NCBI GenBank assembly: GCA_030427825.1
Contig: JAUICO010000019.1
Span: 1-53,723, forward strand
DNA length: 53,723 nucleotides
Reading direction: 5' to 3'
From: a bacterium
GTDB lineage: Bacteria; Myxococcota_A; Bradymonadia; REDH01
Positions 42,157-52,871 of the stretch are shown here, in pieces (within the stretch, counting starts at the first letter, position 1; each line of letters starts with the position of its first letter). A program made the translations under genes and the position numbers. The notes beneath the pieces were generated by a model. That model saw only the letters and a list, made by a program, of their open reading frames with translations. It was not told the origin of the DNA and ran no database searches.

Positions 42157-43640
42157 GCATGCGTCAATCACGCTATTCTCTTTTCGCGCTCGGCCTCGTC
42201 CATCGGCTCGAGCAGCCGATCCCCTGGAGGCGAGGCGCCGCCCTGATCTGGGCGATGACTCTGTTCGCGGTGATGGCGGCGAGCGTCGTCGAGTTCATGT
42301 ACACGACCCGCGTCAACATCGGCCTGGCGGCGCAGCAGCGCTCTGAAGTGATCGCGTATTTTAACGCTCGCAGTGGCATCAACCTGCAGATGCTTGCGAT
42401 CGACTACCAGCACGACCTCGCGCAGGACCCCCTGGTGGGCACCTTCGTCAGCCGCTCCCGTTTTCAGCTCTGGCAGTGGTTTGAGCAGCTGCTGCCGGCC
42501 TTCTCGAGCGGCACCCTCGCGACGCCGATCGGCGGTCTCGACCTGACCCAGACCGACGCCGGCGGCATCGGTGGCTTCCAGGGCGAAATTGAGTACACGC
42601 GCCCGGAGCCGGAAGAAGGCAAGATCAACGTGAACCGCTTCTCGTCGCTGAACCTCGACCGAGAGATGGTGGTTCGTTTCTGCAACATGCTCGCGCCGGG
42701 TGAGTTTCGCAGCTCGATGTCCATCAGCGAGTCCCGGTCCCTTGAAGAGCGCTTCGAGGTCATCGCGGCGATCATCGACCACGTCGACCCGGACAGCGAT
42801 CTGACGACGATCGACGCGAACTGCGAGATCGGTGTTGGCGGACGCGGCAACGAGTCGTCACGGTACGACGACTTCGACTGGGGACCGAAAGATCAGCCGC
42901 TGGTGACGCTTGAAGAGATGTCGCTGGTGCCGGGAGTTACCCGGGGATTCCTCGACCAGTATCACGATAACATCACCGTGTATCCGCTGGCTTCAAACGA
43001 CATCAACCTGAACCTCGCGGACGCCGTCGACTTCGCCGGCCTGCTCTGCGCGAACTTCCGAGGCGCCGACCAGACCTCGTTCTCGCCGTGCGATGTGCCC
43101 GGTATCGGACTCGAAGTCCTTCGCGTCTCTGTCGCCCTCGACGGCTACGTCCGCTTCTTCGAAGATCCGATGCAGGTACTCATGTTCTATCTGCAGCAGG
43201 GGATGGGCGGCAGCACGTCGACCGGAGCAGAGGCAGTACCCACGGGTCGCATGCAGCCGTTTCGCAATGAGCGCGAGCTGCGGTCGGTCCTGACGCAGGT
43301 CATGACGAACCCCCAATGGGAGTTGTTCTTCGCCCACTATGCGGACCCCCGCGTTCGGCAGATGTACCAGCAGATCATCGGCCCGGAGATGCTGCAGCTG
43401 GGAACGTTGCCGCCTCTCGCAGCTATTACTATCGACGATTTCGATATCGCTGCTATGCGACGCAGCGTGACCACAGATGCACCACAGGTGTTTACGGTCA
43501 GCGCCACCGGGCGCTACGCAGTTCGCAGCCCGGATGCAGAAGAAGGTGATGAGGGCGCCTACCTCGCCGAGAGAAACATTGAGGCGGTGGTAAAACAGGA
43601 AGGAGACGCGCTGCGCGTGCTTTCCTGGAGGGAGTATTAG
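42153..43640 (+). CDS. gspK: T2SS minor pseudopilin GspK
   Basis: The 495-residue protein is the large pseudopilin that caps the tip. The leader ends PWRRG|AALIWAMTLFAVMAASVVEF, cut after Gly28, and as in other GspK proteins Glu5 is replaced. The helical insertion domain and the SAM-like fold are represented by EGKINVNRFSS, FEVIAAIIDHVDPDSDLTT and LVTLEEMSLVPGVT. It is longer than the typical 330 residues, mainly through a C-terminal extension with QVFTVSATGRYAV. A TTG-started gspL follows. Confidence 0.9.
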   Translation: MSMRQSRYSLFALGLVHRLEQPIPWRRGAALIWAMTLFAVMAASVVEFMYTTRVNIGLAAQQRSEVIAYFNARSGINLQMLAIDYQHDLAQDPLVGTFVSRSRFQLWQWFEQLLPAFSSGTLATPIGGLDLTQTDAGGIGGFQGEIEYTRPEPEEGKINVNRFSSLNLDREMVVRFCNMLAPGEFRSSMSISESRSLEERFEVIAAIIDHVDPDSDLTTIDANCEIGVGGRGNESSRYDDFDWGPKDQPLVTLEEMSLVPGVTRGFLDQYHDNITVYPLASNDINLNLADAVDFAGLLCANFRGADQTSFSPCDVPGIGLEVLRVSVALDGYVRFFEDPMQVLMFYLQQGMGGSTSTGAEAVPTGRMQPFRNERELRSVLTQVMTNPQWELFFAHYADPRVRQMYQQIIGPEMLQLGTLPPLAAITIDDFDIAAMRRSVTTDAPQVFTVSATGRYAVRSPDAEEGDEGAYLAERNIEAVVKQEGDALRVLSWREY

Positions 43641-43642
43641 AG

Positions 43643-45310
43643 TTGGCCGGTCGTATTGTAGGTCTTGATATAGGTATGATGAGCGTGAGGGCCGTGGTCC
43701 TCACCGGCTCGGCGCGCGACTGGCACCTCGTTGAGGTCCTGGAAGAGCGCATTCGTGAGCCTGAAGCTCCCGCCCCGGAGGATGTCGACGAAGACGCCGC
43801 ACCCGTAGAAGAGGACGACGCGCTGCTCTCACCCGAGACCCTGGACGCCCTGCGGCGTATCGCGGCTCGCGGCGTGTTTGAAGACGCGGAGTCCGTCACG
43901 ACGGCCATCGCCGGCGATCGCGTATTTCTTACGGACATCGGCCTGCCCTTCAGGTCGCCCAAAGAGGTCGCGGCCGTGCTGGCGCCACAGCTTGATGGCC
44001 GGCTTCCGGTGGACGTCGACGAGCTGGTCGTCGACTATATGGAGCTGGGTCGCGAGACCGACGGTGAGCACCACTTTCTCGCGGGGGGCGCGCGCATCTC
44101 AGATGTCGCCGAGTTTCTGGGAACGCTGCAACAGTTCGACATCGACCCACGAGCGGTTGAGGCGCCGCCGCTGCATCTGCACGCGGCAGCCCGCAAGCTC
44201 CTGCCCGCATCTGACGGCCCGATAGCGCTCGTCGACATCGGTGCGCAGCGCTCGCGCATGATTGTCTGCAGGGGCGACGAGCTGCACACCGCGCGAAGCC
44301 TGTACACAGGCGGCGAGGCACTCACGGAGTCGCTGGCAGCCACCTTCGGCCTGGATCTCTCCGTCGCTCGCGAAGGCAAGCACCGCGAGGGGCGCATCGA
44401 CGCCGGTGCAGTAGAGACCGGCGAAGTAACCGGCAACGACACGATCGATATTTCAAACGCGTGCCGCAACGCCATCAAGCCGCTGATTCGCGACCTCCGA
44501 CGTACCCTGCAGGCCCACGCGGGCTCACATGAACAACCTGTGGGAGCCATCTACATCAGCGGTGCAACCGCTGCCCTGCCCGGACTCGCGAGCTACATCG
44601 AGCAGAGCGTCGGAGTGCCCACCGCGGTGGTCCCCACGACGGCCGAAGGGCTCCAGACTCTGCCGCAGTTCTCGGACATCGGGCACCGCTTTGTATCGGC
44701 CATCGGGCTGGCGTTGGGTGGCTTCTCCCGATCTGATGGAACCTCTTTCAACCTTCGTCAGGGCGCCTTCGAGTTCAAAGGCGGTTACGAGTACATCACC
44801 GGACGAGTCGGTGCGCTCGCGCTTGGCATGCTGATCCTCGCGCTCGCCGCGTCGTTTTCAATGTTCGCCAGAGTTCGGATGCTGAAGGCCGAGGACAAGG
44901 CGGTAACCGAGGCCATGAGCACCCTGACCGCGCGAACATTCGGCGTGGCCATCGACGACCCGGCGCTCGCCAGGCCCCTTGCGTTGCGCAACGCCGACAC
45001 GCCCTTCATGAGTGACTACTCCGCATACGACGCCCTTGCCGACATCACCGGCGCAGTGCAGGCGACGCAGGACGGCGGCTCGCCGGTCGTGCCGAACGCC
45101 TTCGACATCGACATGGCGACCGGGCGCGTACGGATCAGCGGCAGCTGCGCATCGGCGCAGGCTGCTGAAGACCTGGGTGCCGCTCTCCAGGAACTGGACT
45201 GCATGCACGAGGTCAATCGCACTGAGCTGAGCGAACGGCGTGGTGAAGAAGACTTCACCTTCACTTTTCAGGCCGTCGCGCGATGCGGCGAGTTGGAGGA
45301 CGACGAATGA
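43643..45310 (+). CDS. gspL: T2SS protein GspL with actin-like (PilM-type) domain
   Basis: The 555-residue protein has a cytoplasmic actin-like domain (AGRIVGLDIGMMSVRAVVL, GPIALVDIGAQRSRMIV, IYISGATAALPGLASYIEQ), one membrane helix at about 389-408 (GALALGMLILALAASFSMF) and a periplasmic ferredoxin-like domain (FDIDMATGRVRISGSCASAQ). GspL binds the ATPase GspE and GspM. The start is a TTG 12 bases after GGAGGGAG, 2 bp after the gspK stop. The N-terminal part is closer to PilM than to E. coli GspL, as in other delta-type T2SS. Confidence 0.88.
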   Translation: MAGRIVGLDIGMMSVRAVVLTGSARDWHLVEVLEERIREPEAPAPEDVDEDAAPVEEDDALLSPETLDALRRIAARGVFEDAESVTTAIAGDRVFLTDIGLPFRSPKEVAAVLAPQLDGRLPVDVDELVVDYMELGRETDGEHHFLAGGARISDVAEFLGTLQQFDIDPRAVEAPPLHLHAAARKLLPASDGPIALVDIGAQRSRMIVCRGDELHTARSLYTGGEALTESLAATFGLDLSVAREGKHREGRIDAGAVETGEVTGNDTIDISNACRNAIKPLIRDLRRTLQAHAGSHEQPVGAIYISGATAALPGLASYIEQSVGVPTAVVPTTAEGLQTLPQFSDIGHRFVSAIGLALGGFSRSDGTSFNLRQGAFEFKGGYEYITGRVGALALGMLILALAASFSMFARVRMLKAEDKAVTEAMSTLTARTFGVAIDDPALARPLALRNADTPFMSDYSAYDALADITGAVQATQDGGSPVVPNAFDIDMATGRVRISGSCASAQAAEDLGAALQELDCMHEVNRTELSERRGEEDFTFTFQAVARCGELEDDE

Positions 45311-45870
45311 GTCGCGCACGTGAAATTGTCGCCCGCGCCGGCAGCGCAGTGAGCGAACTCAATCCGCGTGAACGGCTACTGTTAGGTGTCCTCGCCGCGT
45401 TGATTTCGGGCCTGGTGCTTTTCCTGCTCCTGTCGAACTACAACAAGAAGACCGGAGCGCTGGAGACCGCGATCAGCGAGAAGCGCGACACTATCGACCT
45501 GATCATGACCCGCCGCGACCAGGTCGTGGCCGCCAGGGCCCAGAACGACGCGCTCGATGAAGCGCTCGAGAGCAACAACCTTCGCATCGCGGCCTTTATC
45601 GAGTCGATCGCAAATCGGCTCCGAGTGACGCGACCGCGCGACTTCAACAACATGGACCAGACCGTCGTCGGCCATGACGACATCACCGCGACCGCGACCG
45701 TTACGACCTTCCCCGACATGACGCCGGAGCAGCTCGGACAGGTTCTCCATGAAATCGAGAGCTCAGAGGAGCTGGTGTACGTGCAGCGGGTGAAGGTCTC
45801 TCCGCAGCGGCGCGGCAGCAATTTTGAGGTCGAAGTAACCCTGGTCACCTACCGACGCGAGGCAGGCTGA
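45307..45870 (+). CDS. gspM: T2SS protein GspM
   Basis: The 187-residue protein has a short cytoplasmic N-terminus, one membrane helix (about 22-45, LLLGVLAALISGLVLFLLLS), a coiled-coil (about 47-90, ETAISEKRDTIDLIMTRRDQ) and a periplasmic ferredoxin-like domain (ATATVTTFPDMTPEQLGQVL, LVYVQRVKVSPQ). That is the GspM layout, and it partners GspL. The ATG overlaps the gspL stop (ATGA); a start at 45283 would need a longer overlap. Confidence 0.85.
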   Translation: MSRAREIVARAGSAVSELNPRERLLLGVLAALISGLVLFLLLSNYNKKTGALETAISEKRDTIDLIMTRRDQVVAARAQNDALDEALESNNLRIAAFIESIANRLRVTRPRDFNNMDQTVVGHDDITATATVTTFPDMTPEQLGQVLHEIESSEELVYVQRVKVSPQRRGSNFEVEVTLVTYRREAG

Positions 45871-45872
45871 CG

Positions 45873-46868
45873 ATGTCACGAATGCTGCGAACGGCGGGAT
45901 ACAGCGGGCTCTTCGTGCTCGTGTTGGTTATTGGCATCCGTATCACGTTTCCGAAGCGTATCCTCGCGTACGCGGCTGAAGCACAGTTGGAACGGGCGCT
46001 GGGCTTCAAGAACAACGTCACCGTAGGCAGCGCCGGACTTCGCGGCATCGCAGGAGTTCGACTCCGCGACGTCACGATTCAGCCTCACGCGCGACCCGGC
46101 GGCAGCCGACCGCTGCCGATGACCATTGAGGACACCCGTGCCTCGGCGGGCCTGCTCTCGTTGATCCGCCGACGCCCGAGGGTGAAGCTGGACACCCACG
46201 TCGCCGGCGGACGAATCGTCGCTCGCCTGCGCCCGGAGAAAGGCGATGCGCGCAGCATCGACGTTGAAATCCATGACATTGACCTTCGTCAGGTGACCCT
46301 GCTCGCCGGCCGTCTGGGCATGCCCTACCGCGGCACCGTCCGCGGAACGATCAACCTCGGCTTCAACGATGAAGGCGCCCTGTCTACGGGCAACCTGGAC
46401 ATGAACCTGCTGAACGCGGCATTCGGCCCCGGCGAAATTCCCAACAGCCGACTGCCTGCCGCTGCGCAGCGCTTTTACACCGGAAACGTCCCCTTCGATG
46501 AGCTCAACCTCGGACAGCTCCACATCCGCGGTCCCATCGAGGGCGGCATCCTCACTACCGACACGTTGCGCGTGGGGGGCGGTGACGTACAGATCGACGG
46601 CAGCGGCAGCATCGCCTTTCGCCCGCGCATCACAGAATCACAGCTGAGCCTGACGATGAGCCTCGGAATCAACCCGGAATGGATCGCTGAATCAGAAATC
46701 GGCGGCATGATCGGACAGGTTCCCGAGCTCCGGCTCGCGACCGCAGGAGGTCACCTGACCTTCTCACTGACCGGCCCTTTGAATCGGCCGCAGTTCAGGC
46801 CGGGAAGCGCGAACGCCGTGCGCCCCGGACGCGGACGGTCCGGCGCCGCGAGACGCCCTCGGCGGTGA
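45873..46868 (+). CDS. gspN: T2SS protein GspN
   Basis: The 331-residue protein has an N-terminal membrane helix (GYSGLFVLVLVIGIRITF) and a long beta-rich periplasmic part resembling the GspN/AsmA-like fold (VGSAGLRGIAGVRLRDVTIQ, LRVGGGDVQIDGSGSIAFRP, GGHLTFSLTGPLNRPQF). GspN is an accessory of unclear role present in many delta-type T2SS. The C-terminus is a short Arg/Gly-rich tail. It begins 2 bp after gspM and ends the gsp operon; a long palindrome follows. Confidence 0.85.
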   Translation: MSRMLRTAGYSGLFVLVLVIGIRITFPKRILAYAAEAQLERALGFKNNVTVGSAGLRGIAGVRLRDVTIQPHARPGGSRPLPMTIEDTRASAGLLSLIRRRPRVKLDTHVAGGRIVARLRPEKGDARSIDVEIHDIDLRQVTLLAGRLGMPYRGTVRGTINLGFNDEGALSTGNLDMNLLNAAFGPGEIPNSRLPAAAQRFYTGNVPFDELNLGQLHIRGPIEGGILTTDTLRVGGGDVQIDGSGSIAFRPRITESQLSLTMSLGINPEWIAESEIGGMIGQVPELRLATAGGHLTFSLTGPLNRPQFRPGSANAVRPGRGRSGAARRPRR

Positions 46869-46873
46869 GCGCG

Positions 46874-46912
46874 TTGACAACGCTCCGCTGCGCCGCGTAA
46901 ATCTACGCGGCG
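46874..46912 (+). promoter_or_regulatory. TTGACA with a 22-bp palindrome over the -10
   Basis: A perfect -35 TTGACA (46874-46879) is followed at 17-18 bp by GTAAAT/TAAATC. The second element lies in a perfect inverted repeat, CGCCGCGTA-aatc-TACGCGGCG (46891-46912, 9-bp arms). The palindrome could be an operator over the promoter of the gene at 46991, or, in RNA, the stem of a T2SS-operon terminator lacking its U-run. Confidence 0.42.
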
Positions 46913-46990
46913 GAAGCATCAAAAGATGACACCAGCTGCCGACAGGCAGAACACCGGCTATCAAGGCCTTCAGAATCTCGGAGCACGCGA

Positions 46991-48064
46991 ATGAGCGCAC
47001 ACGCAGACGGTTCACGCCTGAATATGGGCGATGCAATTTCAACCGGCATCAACCAGTACACCTCGAATATCGGAAAGTTCATCCTGATCGGCTTCGTCGG
47101 TACCTTCGCGCTCGGCGTCGGCGGCTGGGGTGGCTTTGTAAACGTCGCCATGAAGCACAACCGCGGCGAAGAAGTAGAAGTCGGAGACGTGCTCTACCCC
47201 TTCAAACGCTTCGGAGATTTCTTCATCCCGGCCCTGCTGATCGGTCTTGCCGCCTGCCTATGCTACGTTCCGGGGATCATCCTGGCGACGCGCTGGTACT
47301 ACGCATATCCGATCATGATTGAGACCGGCTGCGACTGGAAGACCGCTACCGCGCAGTCCAAGTCCATCGTCGAGGGACACGGCTGGGCTACCTTCGCGAT
47401 GATGCTTGTCGCCGGGTTTATCGGACGCTTCTTCGCGCCCTTCACATCGATGATCAGCGGCACAGCACAGCGCGCTGCCTGGGAACAGGTCAATGGCGGA
47501 GGCGGCATGGACGCCGGCCCGCAGGCGCTTCCCGGTCAGCAGCAGAGCTGGGGCGGCCCTGCACAGCAGCAGCCCGCGCAGCAGCAGAGCTGGGGACAAC
47601 AGCCCGCGCAGGAACAGGCACCCGCGCAGCAGCAGAGCTGGGGGCAGCAGGCCGCACAGCAGCAGGGCTGGGGACAGCAGCAGGCGCCCGCACAGCAGCA
47701 GAGCTGGGGACAGCAGCAGGCGCCCGCACAGCAGCAGAGCTGGGGACAGCAGCCCGCGCAGGAACAGGCGCCCGCACAGCAGCAGAGCTGGGGAAGCGCA
47801 ACGGACGCGGCGGGAGCCGCAAATGACGCAGCAGCGCACGCCAGAACTGTGCTCGCAACGCCGCAGGATCACGCAGAAGCCGCAGCCTCGGTTGTAGGTG
47901 CAGAGACGGTCGAAGCAGCGAACAACGCAGAGGATGCTGTTGTCGAGACCGCGACACAGTCGACGACGGACAACCCGGATGAGATCGTCCGCGGCAAGAC
48001 TGTCGCCATGAGCACCTTCGACTTCGACAAGCTGCTCGAAGAACGAAAGAACAAGGACGAGTAG
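46991..48064 (+). CDS. Membrane protein with QQQSWG-repeat cytoplasmic tail
   Basis: The 357-residue protein starts at an ATG with GGAG seven bases upstream. Residues about 1-165 hold three membrane segments (IGKFILIGFVGTFALGVGGW, FIPALLIGLAACLCYVPGII, ATFAMMLVAGFIGRFFAPF), a layout like small bacterial membrane proteins with an amphipathic N-terminus. Residues 183-268 are seven copies of QQQ(S/G)WG separated by Gln/Pro/Ala spacers, a prion-like low-complexity stretch. A helical Ala-rich part follows, then a conserved-looking end RGKTVAMSTFDFDKLLEER. Family not recognised. The aromatic Gln-rich repeat suggests multivalent self-association or binding to a partner. Confidence 0.78.
   Translation: MSAHADGSRLNMGDAISTGINQYTSNIGKFILIGFVGTFALGVGGWGGFVNVAMKHNRGEEVEVGDVLYPFKRFGDFFIPALLIGLAACLCYVPGIILATRWYYAYPIMIETGCDWKTATAQSKSIVEGHGWATFAMMLVAGFIGRFFAPFTSMISGTAQRAAWEQVNGGGGMDAGPQALPGQQQSWGGPAQQQPAQQQSWGQQPAQEQAPAQQQSWGQQAAQQQGWGQQQAPAQQQSWGQQQAPAQQQSWGQQPAQEQAPAQQQSWGSATDAAGAANDAAAHARTVLATPQDHAEAAASVVGAETVEAANNAEDAVVETATQSTTDNPDEIVRGKTVAMSTFDFDKLLEERKNKDE
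47537..47794. repeat. Coding tandem repeats (QQQSWG units)
   Basis: The repeat lies inside the membrane-protein gene at 46991. Units of 18 bases encoding QQQSWG recur seven times with Gln/Pro/Ala spacers. Two neighbouring units in the second half (from about 47684) are a near-perfect 36-bp duplication, and the block coding QPAQEQAPA-QQQSWG occurs twice at a distance, so the array has grown recently by duplication. It is likely to vary in copy number between strains. Confidence 0.85.
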
Positions 48065-48145
48065 GCAGATTCCGCGACCGCGGTCAGCCGGGACAGGCAC
48101 AGAAGTAGCGCCGCAACGTGGCCGTTGCTATTTAGTGTCCTGAGC

Positions 48146-50896
48146 ATGAAGAGCACCACAACATGGCGCACGCAGGACGCCCGGGCACGATGTGCGCGGG
48201 CGTATGTCGTTTCGCTGGTCCTCTGCGCCCTCGTTCTGCTCCACGCCGGCACCGCCCTCGCCTACCATGGCCTTTTCGCTTTCTTCGACGCCGCGATGGT
48301 CAGCCAGCGGGAACACTATGTCGTGCACGTCGCCGCAGAGGCCGGAACCGTCAACGCCGTCCAGCGAGCCGCACTTCACGCAAACGCTCCGCGTGACCCG
48401 CGGGTGCTCGATGGTGCCGCCGAAGCCGCCGGAAGAGAAGAGTTCGATCAGGCACGGGCGATGGCAGAGCGCGTGTTGGAAATCGATCAGACGGCACCCG
48501 TACGAGTCCGTGCCCACGACATCGCCGGGTACTCTGCGATGCGCACCGACTCACAAGCTGCCATCGAGCACTTCAACGCGGCGATAGCCACGAGCGCAGA
48601 GCTCGGCTCTGATGACGCGGACGCAGACTCGCAGCTCCGCGCACCGTGGCGTGCCCTCTGGCTGGCTCGGCTGGCCTTTGCCGCAGGCGACTTTGAAACC
48701 GCTCACGCACAGGCATCCGCTGCCGAGGACGGCCTGGACGGGCGTCTGGCCTGGCACGAGGCGCGTTGGCTGAGCGCACGCGCCGCTGTGAACACCGACG
48801 AAGCGGGCTCTCACAGAACGCTGAGCCGGCTGCTTGAGACCTACCCCGAGTATCCACGTCGCGACGCGGCGATCGTAGAATTGGCGGCGCACCTATACCG
48901 AGCGGGCCATGTCAGTGAGGCGGCAACCTCTCTGGATGAACTCTGCTGGGAGCGACCCTGGACCGCAGCCGCACAGCGTGCCGAAACGCTCTTCGAGAGC
49001 TCAGCGGAGCTTCACGAGAGCCGACGCAACCGCACTGCTGAAGAGCGCCTTGAGCGCGCCGGCGACCTGCGCAGCAGGCGGCACTGGGCGGTGGCGCGTG
49101 CCGCCCTGATGTCCCTGTACAACGACACCGCAGATGGCGACGCGAGCCTTCGGAACCGCATCCGCTTCCAGCTCGCGGTCAATGCCTACGAAGCAGACAA
49201 CTATGAAGAAGCGCGCAACTGGCTCGACACTATCGCCGGCGCCGACGACACCGGCCTGGATGCTCGCGCCCTGGCACTCTGGCGTGCCCGCACGCTCAGC
49301 CGCCTTGATCAGGAGAGCGACGCCCTTGCCCTACTCGTGGCGTATTACGACGCGTATCCGTCGAGCGAAGCGGACCGGGTGATCGGCGAATTCGCGTGGG
49401 ACTTCGGACTCTACGATGAAGCAGCGGCGCGGATGGGCAACATCGGGACAGAGCGCGGTTGGACCAGCCGCTTCAACCGAGCGTTCATCCACTTTCTACT
49501 CGGTGACTGGGCGGCCGCCGAGGCAGCCTTCGAAGCGCTGGCCGCGTCAGGGAACGCCCACACACGCGGCAAGTGCCGTTATTGGCAGGCCCGGGCGATG
49601 CAGGAAGCCGGACGGGACGCCGACGCGGCCGCCCTCTTTCAGCGAGTCGCCGACGAGCGACAACGCGACTGGTACGGGCTTCTCTCTACCAGCCGCCTCG
49701 CTGAGATGAACGAAGCTGGCGCGCCCGCGAACCACCGTTCGGCCGATGCCGCACCGGCCATCAACGACCGACCGGGGCGCATCCATTGGTCCGGTGTCCA
49801 TGATCCACGTATCCTTGATTTTGAGTACCTGGACGCGATGCCCGAGCACAGCTTTCGTCCCTACCACCCCGAGGCACAATCTGAGGTGGGGCTGCACGAG
49901 TTCGCTGAACGCTGGCGTCATGTCTTTCCGGATGCGGACCTGGCGGTCGCCCTGTTCGACGTCGGCGCGGTAGAAAGCGCCCGCGTGGTCTTTCGCGAGA
50001 TTGCCGCTGAATACGGTCTCATCGTCGAAGCTACCGCTGCCGGCGCGCGGCCCTCGGGGCGCCGACCGATCACCCTCGACTCCCACCGTTGGGAGCACTG
50101 GATCGACAATCGTCGTGAGGCACGCGGCTACTACGGTATCGAACTCAGCGAAGACCGTTTTCCCATCCCCACAGATCGGCGCGCCCGCCGCGCACATGGG
50201 GAGCGTCAGGAGACGATATATCGCCGCGCCGACGAGATTCGACCTGACCTCGTCGGTGCACTGCAGGAACTGAACGACCATTACATCGTCCGACGAATGA
50301 TGGTCCGAAGCGCCGGCCTCAGCGGAACCGGCGATATCAGCGCTGAACGCAGCGACTGGCTCGCAGCGTACCCCAGGGCCTACGGTTGGACGACCCGGCG
50401 CTACGCCGCCAGGTACAATCTCAACCCGTTCCTGATGTGGTCGCTCATCATCGTTGAAAGCGACATGAACCCCGACAGCGTGTCTGTGGCGGACGCGTAC
50501 GGGCTGATGCAGGTGATACCAAAGACGGGGGAGCTCGTCGCCCTCGACACCGGCGTTGAGGACTTTGGAATCCACGACCTGATCGATCCGGAGCCTGCCA
50601 TCGAATACGGTAGCTGGTACCTCGCGCAGCTTGTCGAGAAGTTCCACGGCCAGGAGGCGCTCGCGATGGTCGCATACAACGCCGGCCCGCATCAGGTGGC
50701 ACGGTGGCTGGACTGGCGCGGCGACGGAATGCCCCTGGATGCCTTCATCGAGACCGTGCCATTCGAAGGCGCGAGCGACTACCCGAAGAAAATCCTACGC
50801 CACCTGGCTGCGTATCAGGAGCTCTACTTCGGTGAACGGGCGCTCTACATCGGCAACCGCCTGGACGCGACGTACGAACGCAACATCCACTACTGA
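48146..50896 (+). CDS. Soluble-type lytic transglycosylase, Slt-like
   Basis: The 916-residue exported enzyme cleaves peptidoglycan between MurNAc and GlcNAc with 1,6-anhydro formation. The signal peptide (YVVSLVLCALVLLHAGTALA) is near residues 21-40. Residues about 60-560 form helical repeats of TPR kind, like the superhelix of Slt70 (RAMAERVLEIDQTAPVRV, ARALALWRARTLSRLDQE). The C-terminal goose-type lysozyme domain has WSLIIVESDMNPDSVS with catalytic Glu771, YGLMQVIPKTG and MVAYNAGPHQVARW. It is longer than E. coli Slt70 (645), through extra helical repeats. The ATG at 48146 is preferred over a TTG at 48125; the ribosome site is weak. Confidence 0.9.
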   Translation: MKSTTTWRTQDARARCARAYVVSLVLCALVLLHAGTALAYHGLFAFFDAAMVSQREHYVVHVAAEAGTVNAVQRAALHANAPRDPRVLDGAAEAAGREEFDQARAMAERVLEIDQTAPVRVRAHDIAGYSAMRTDSQAAIEHFNAAIATSAELGSDDADADSQLRAPWRALWLARLAFAAGDFETAHAQASAAEDGLDGRLAWHEARWLSARAAVNTDEAGSHRTLSRLLETYPEYPRRDAAIVELAAHLYRAGHVSEAATSLDELCWERPWTAAAQRAETLFESSAELHESRRNRTAEERLERAGDLRSRRHWAVARAALMSLYNDTADGDASLRNRIRFQLAVNAYEADNYEEARNWLDTIAGADDTGLDARALALWRARTLSRLDQESDALALLVAYYDAYPSSEADRVIGEFAWDFGLYDEAAARMGNIGTERGWTSRFNRAFIHFLLGDWAAAEAAFEALAASGNAHTRGKCRYWQARAMQEAGRDADAAALFQRVADERQRDWYGLLSTSRLAEMNEAGAPANHRSADAAPAINDRPGRIHWSGVHDPRILDFEYLDAMPEHSFRPYHPEAQSEVGLHEFAERWRHVFPDADLAVALFDVGAVESARVVFREIAAEYGLIVEATAAGARPSGRRPITLDSHRWEHWIDNRREARGYYGIELSEDRFPIPTDRRARRAHGERQETIYRRADEIRPDLVGALQELNDHYIVRRMMVRSAGLSGTGDISAERSDWLAAYPRAYGWTTRRYAARYNLNPFLMWSLIIVESDMNPDSVSVADAYGLMQVIPKTGELVALDTGVEDFGIHDLIDPEPAIEYGSWYLAQLVEKFHGQEALAMVAYNAGPHQVARWLDWRGDGMPLDAFIETVPFEGASDYPKKILRHLAAYQELYFGERALYIGNRLDATYERNIHY

Positions 50897-50968
50897 GCTG
50901 AACCTCACCGGCGCAGTGAGTGCCGCCGCCGGATTCCGACTCGAATCGACCCGGGCTCCCGACGCTTA

Positions 50969-52826
<1,858 letters not shown>

Positions 52827-52871
52827 CGGGACTCGTATGCATGATTGCGCGGACCGGGCGGCGCCAGGTGC

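Noticed and set aside
32562..46868. Reading the gsp genes as a type IV pilus system
   Set aside because: GspL looks like PilM, but the set GspC (PDZ), GspG-K pseudopilins, GspM and GspN in this order is T2SS; there is no pilT, pilA or pilQ-style gene.
47537..47794. CRISPR-like or non-coding repeat array
   Set aside because: The repeats are in frame inside a gene and encode QQQSWG units; spacers are not unique.
48078..48089. Short palindrome GACCGCGGTC between the QQQSWG-protein gene and the lytic transglycosylase gene
   Set aside because: It is 10 bp, GC-rich, has no loop or T run, and such palindromes are expected by chance at this base composition.
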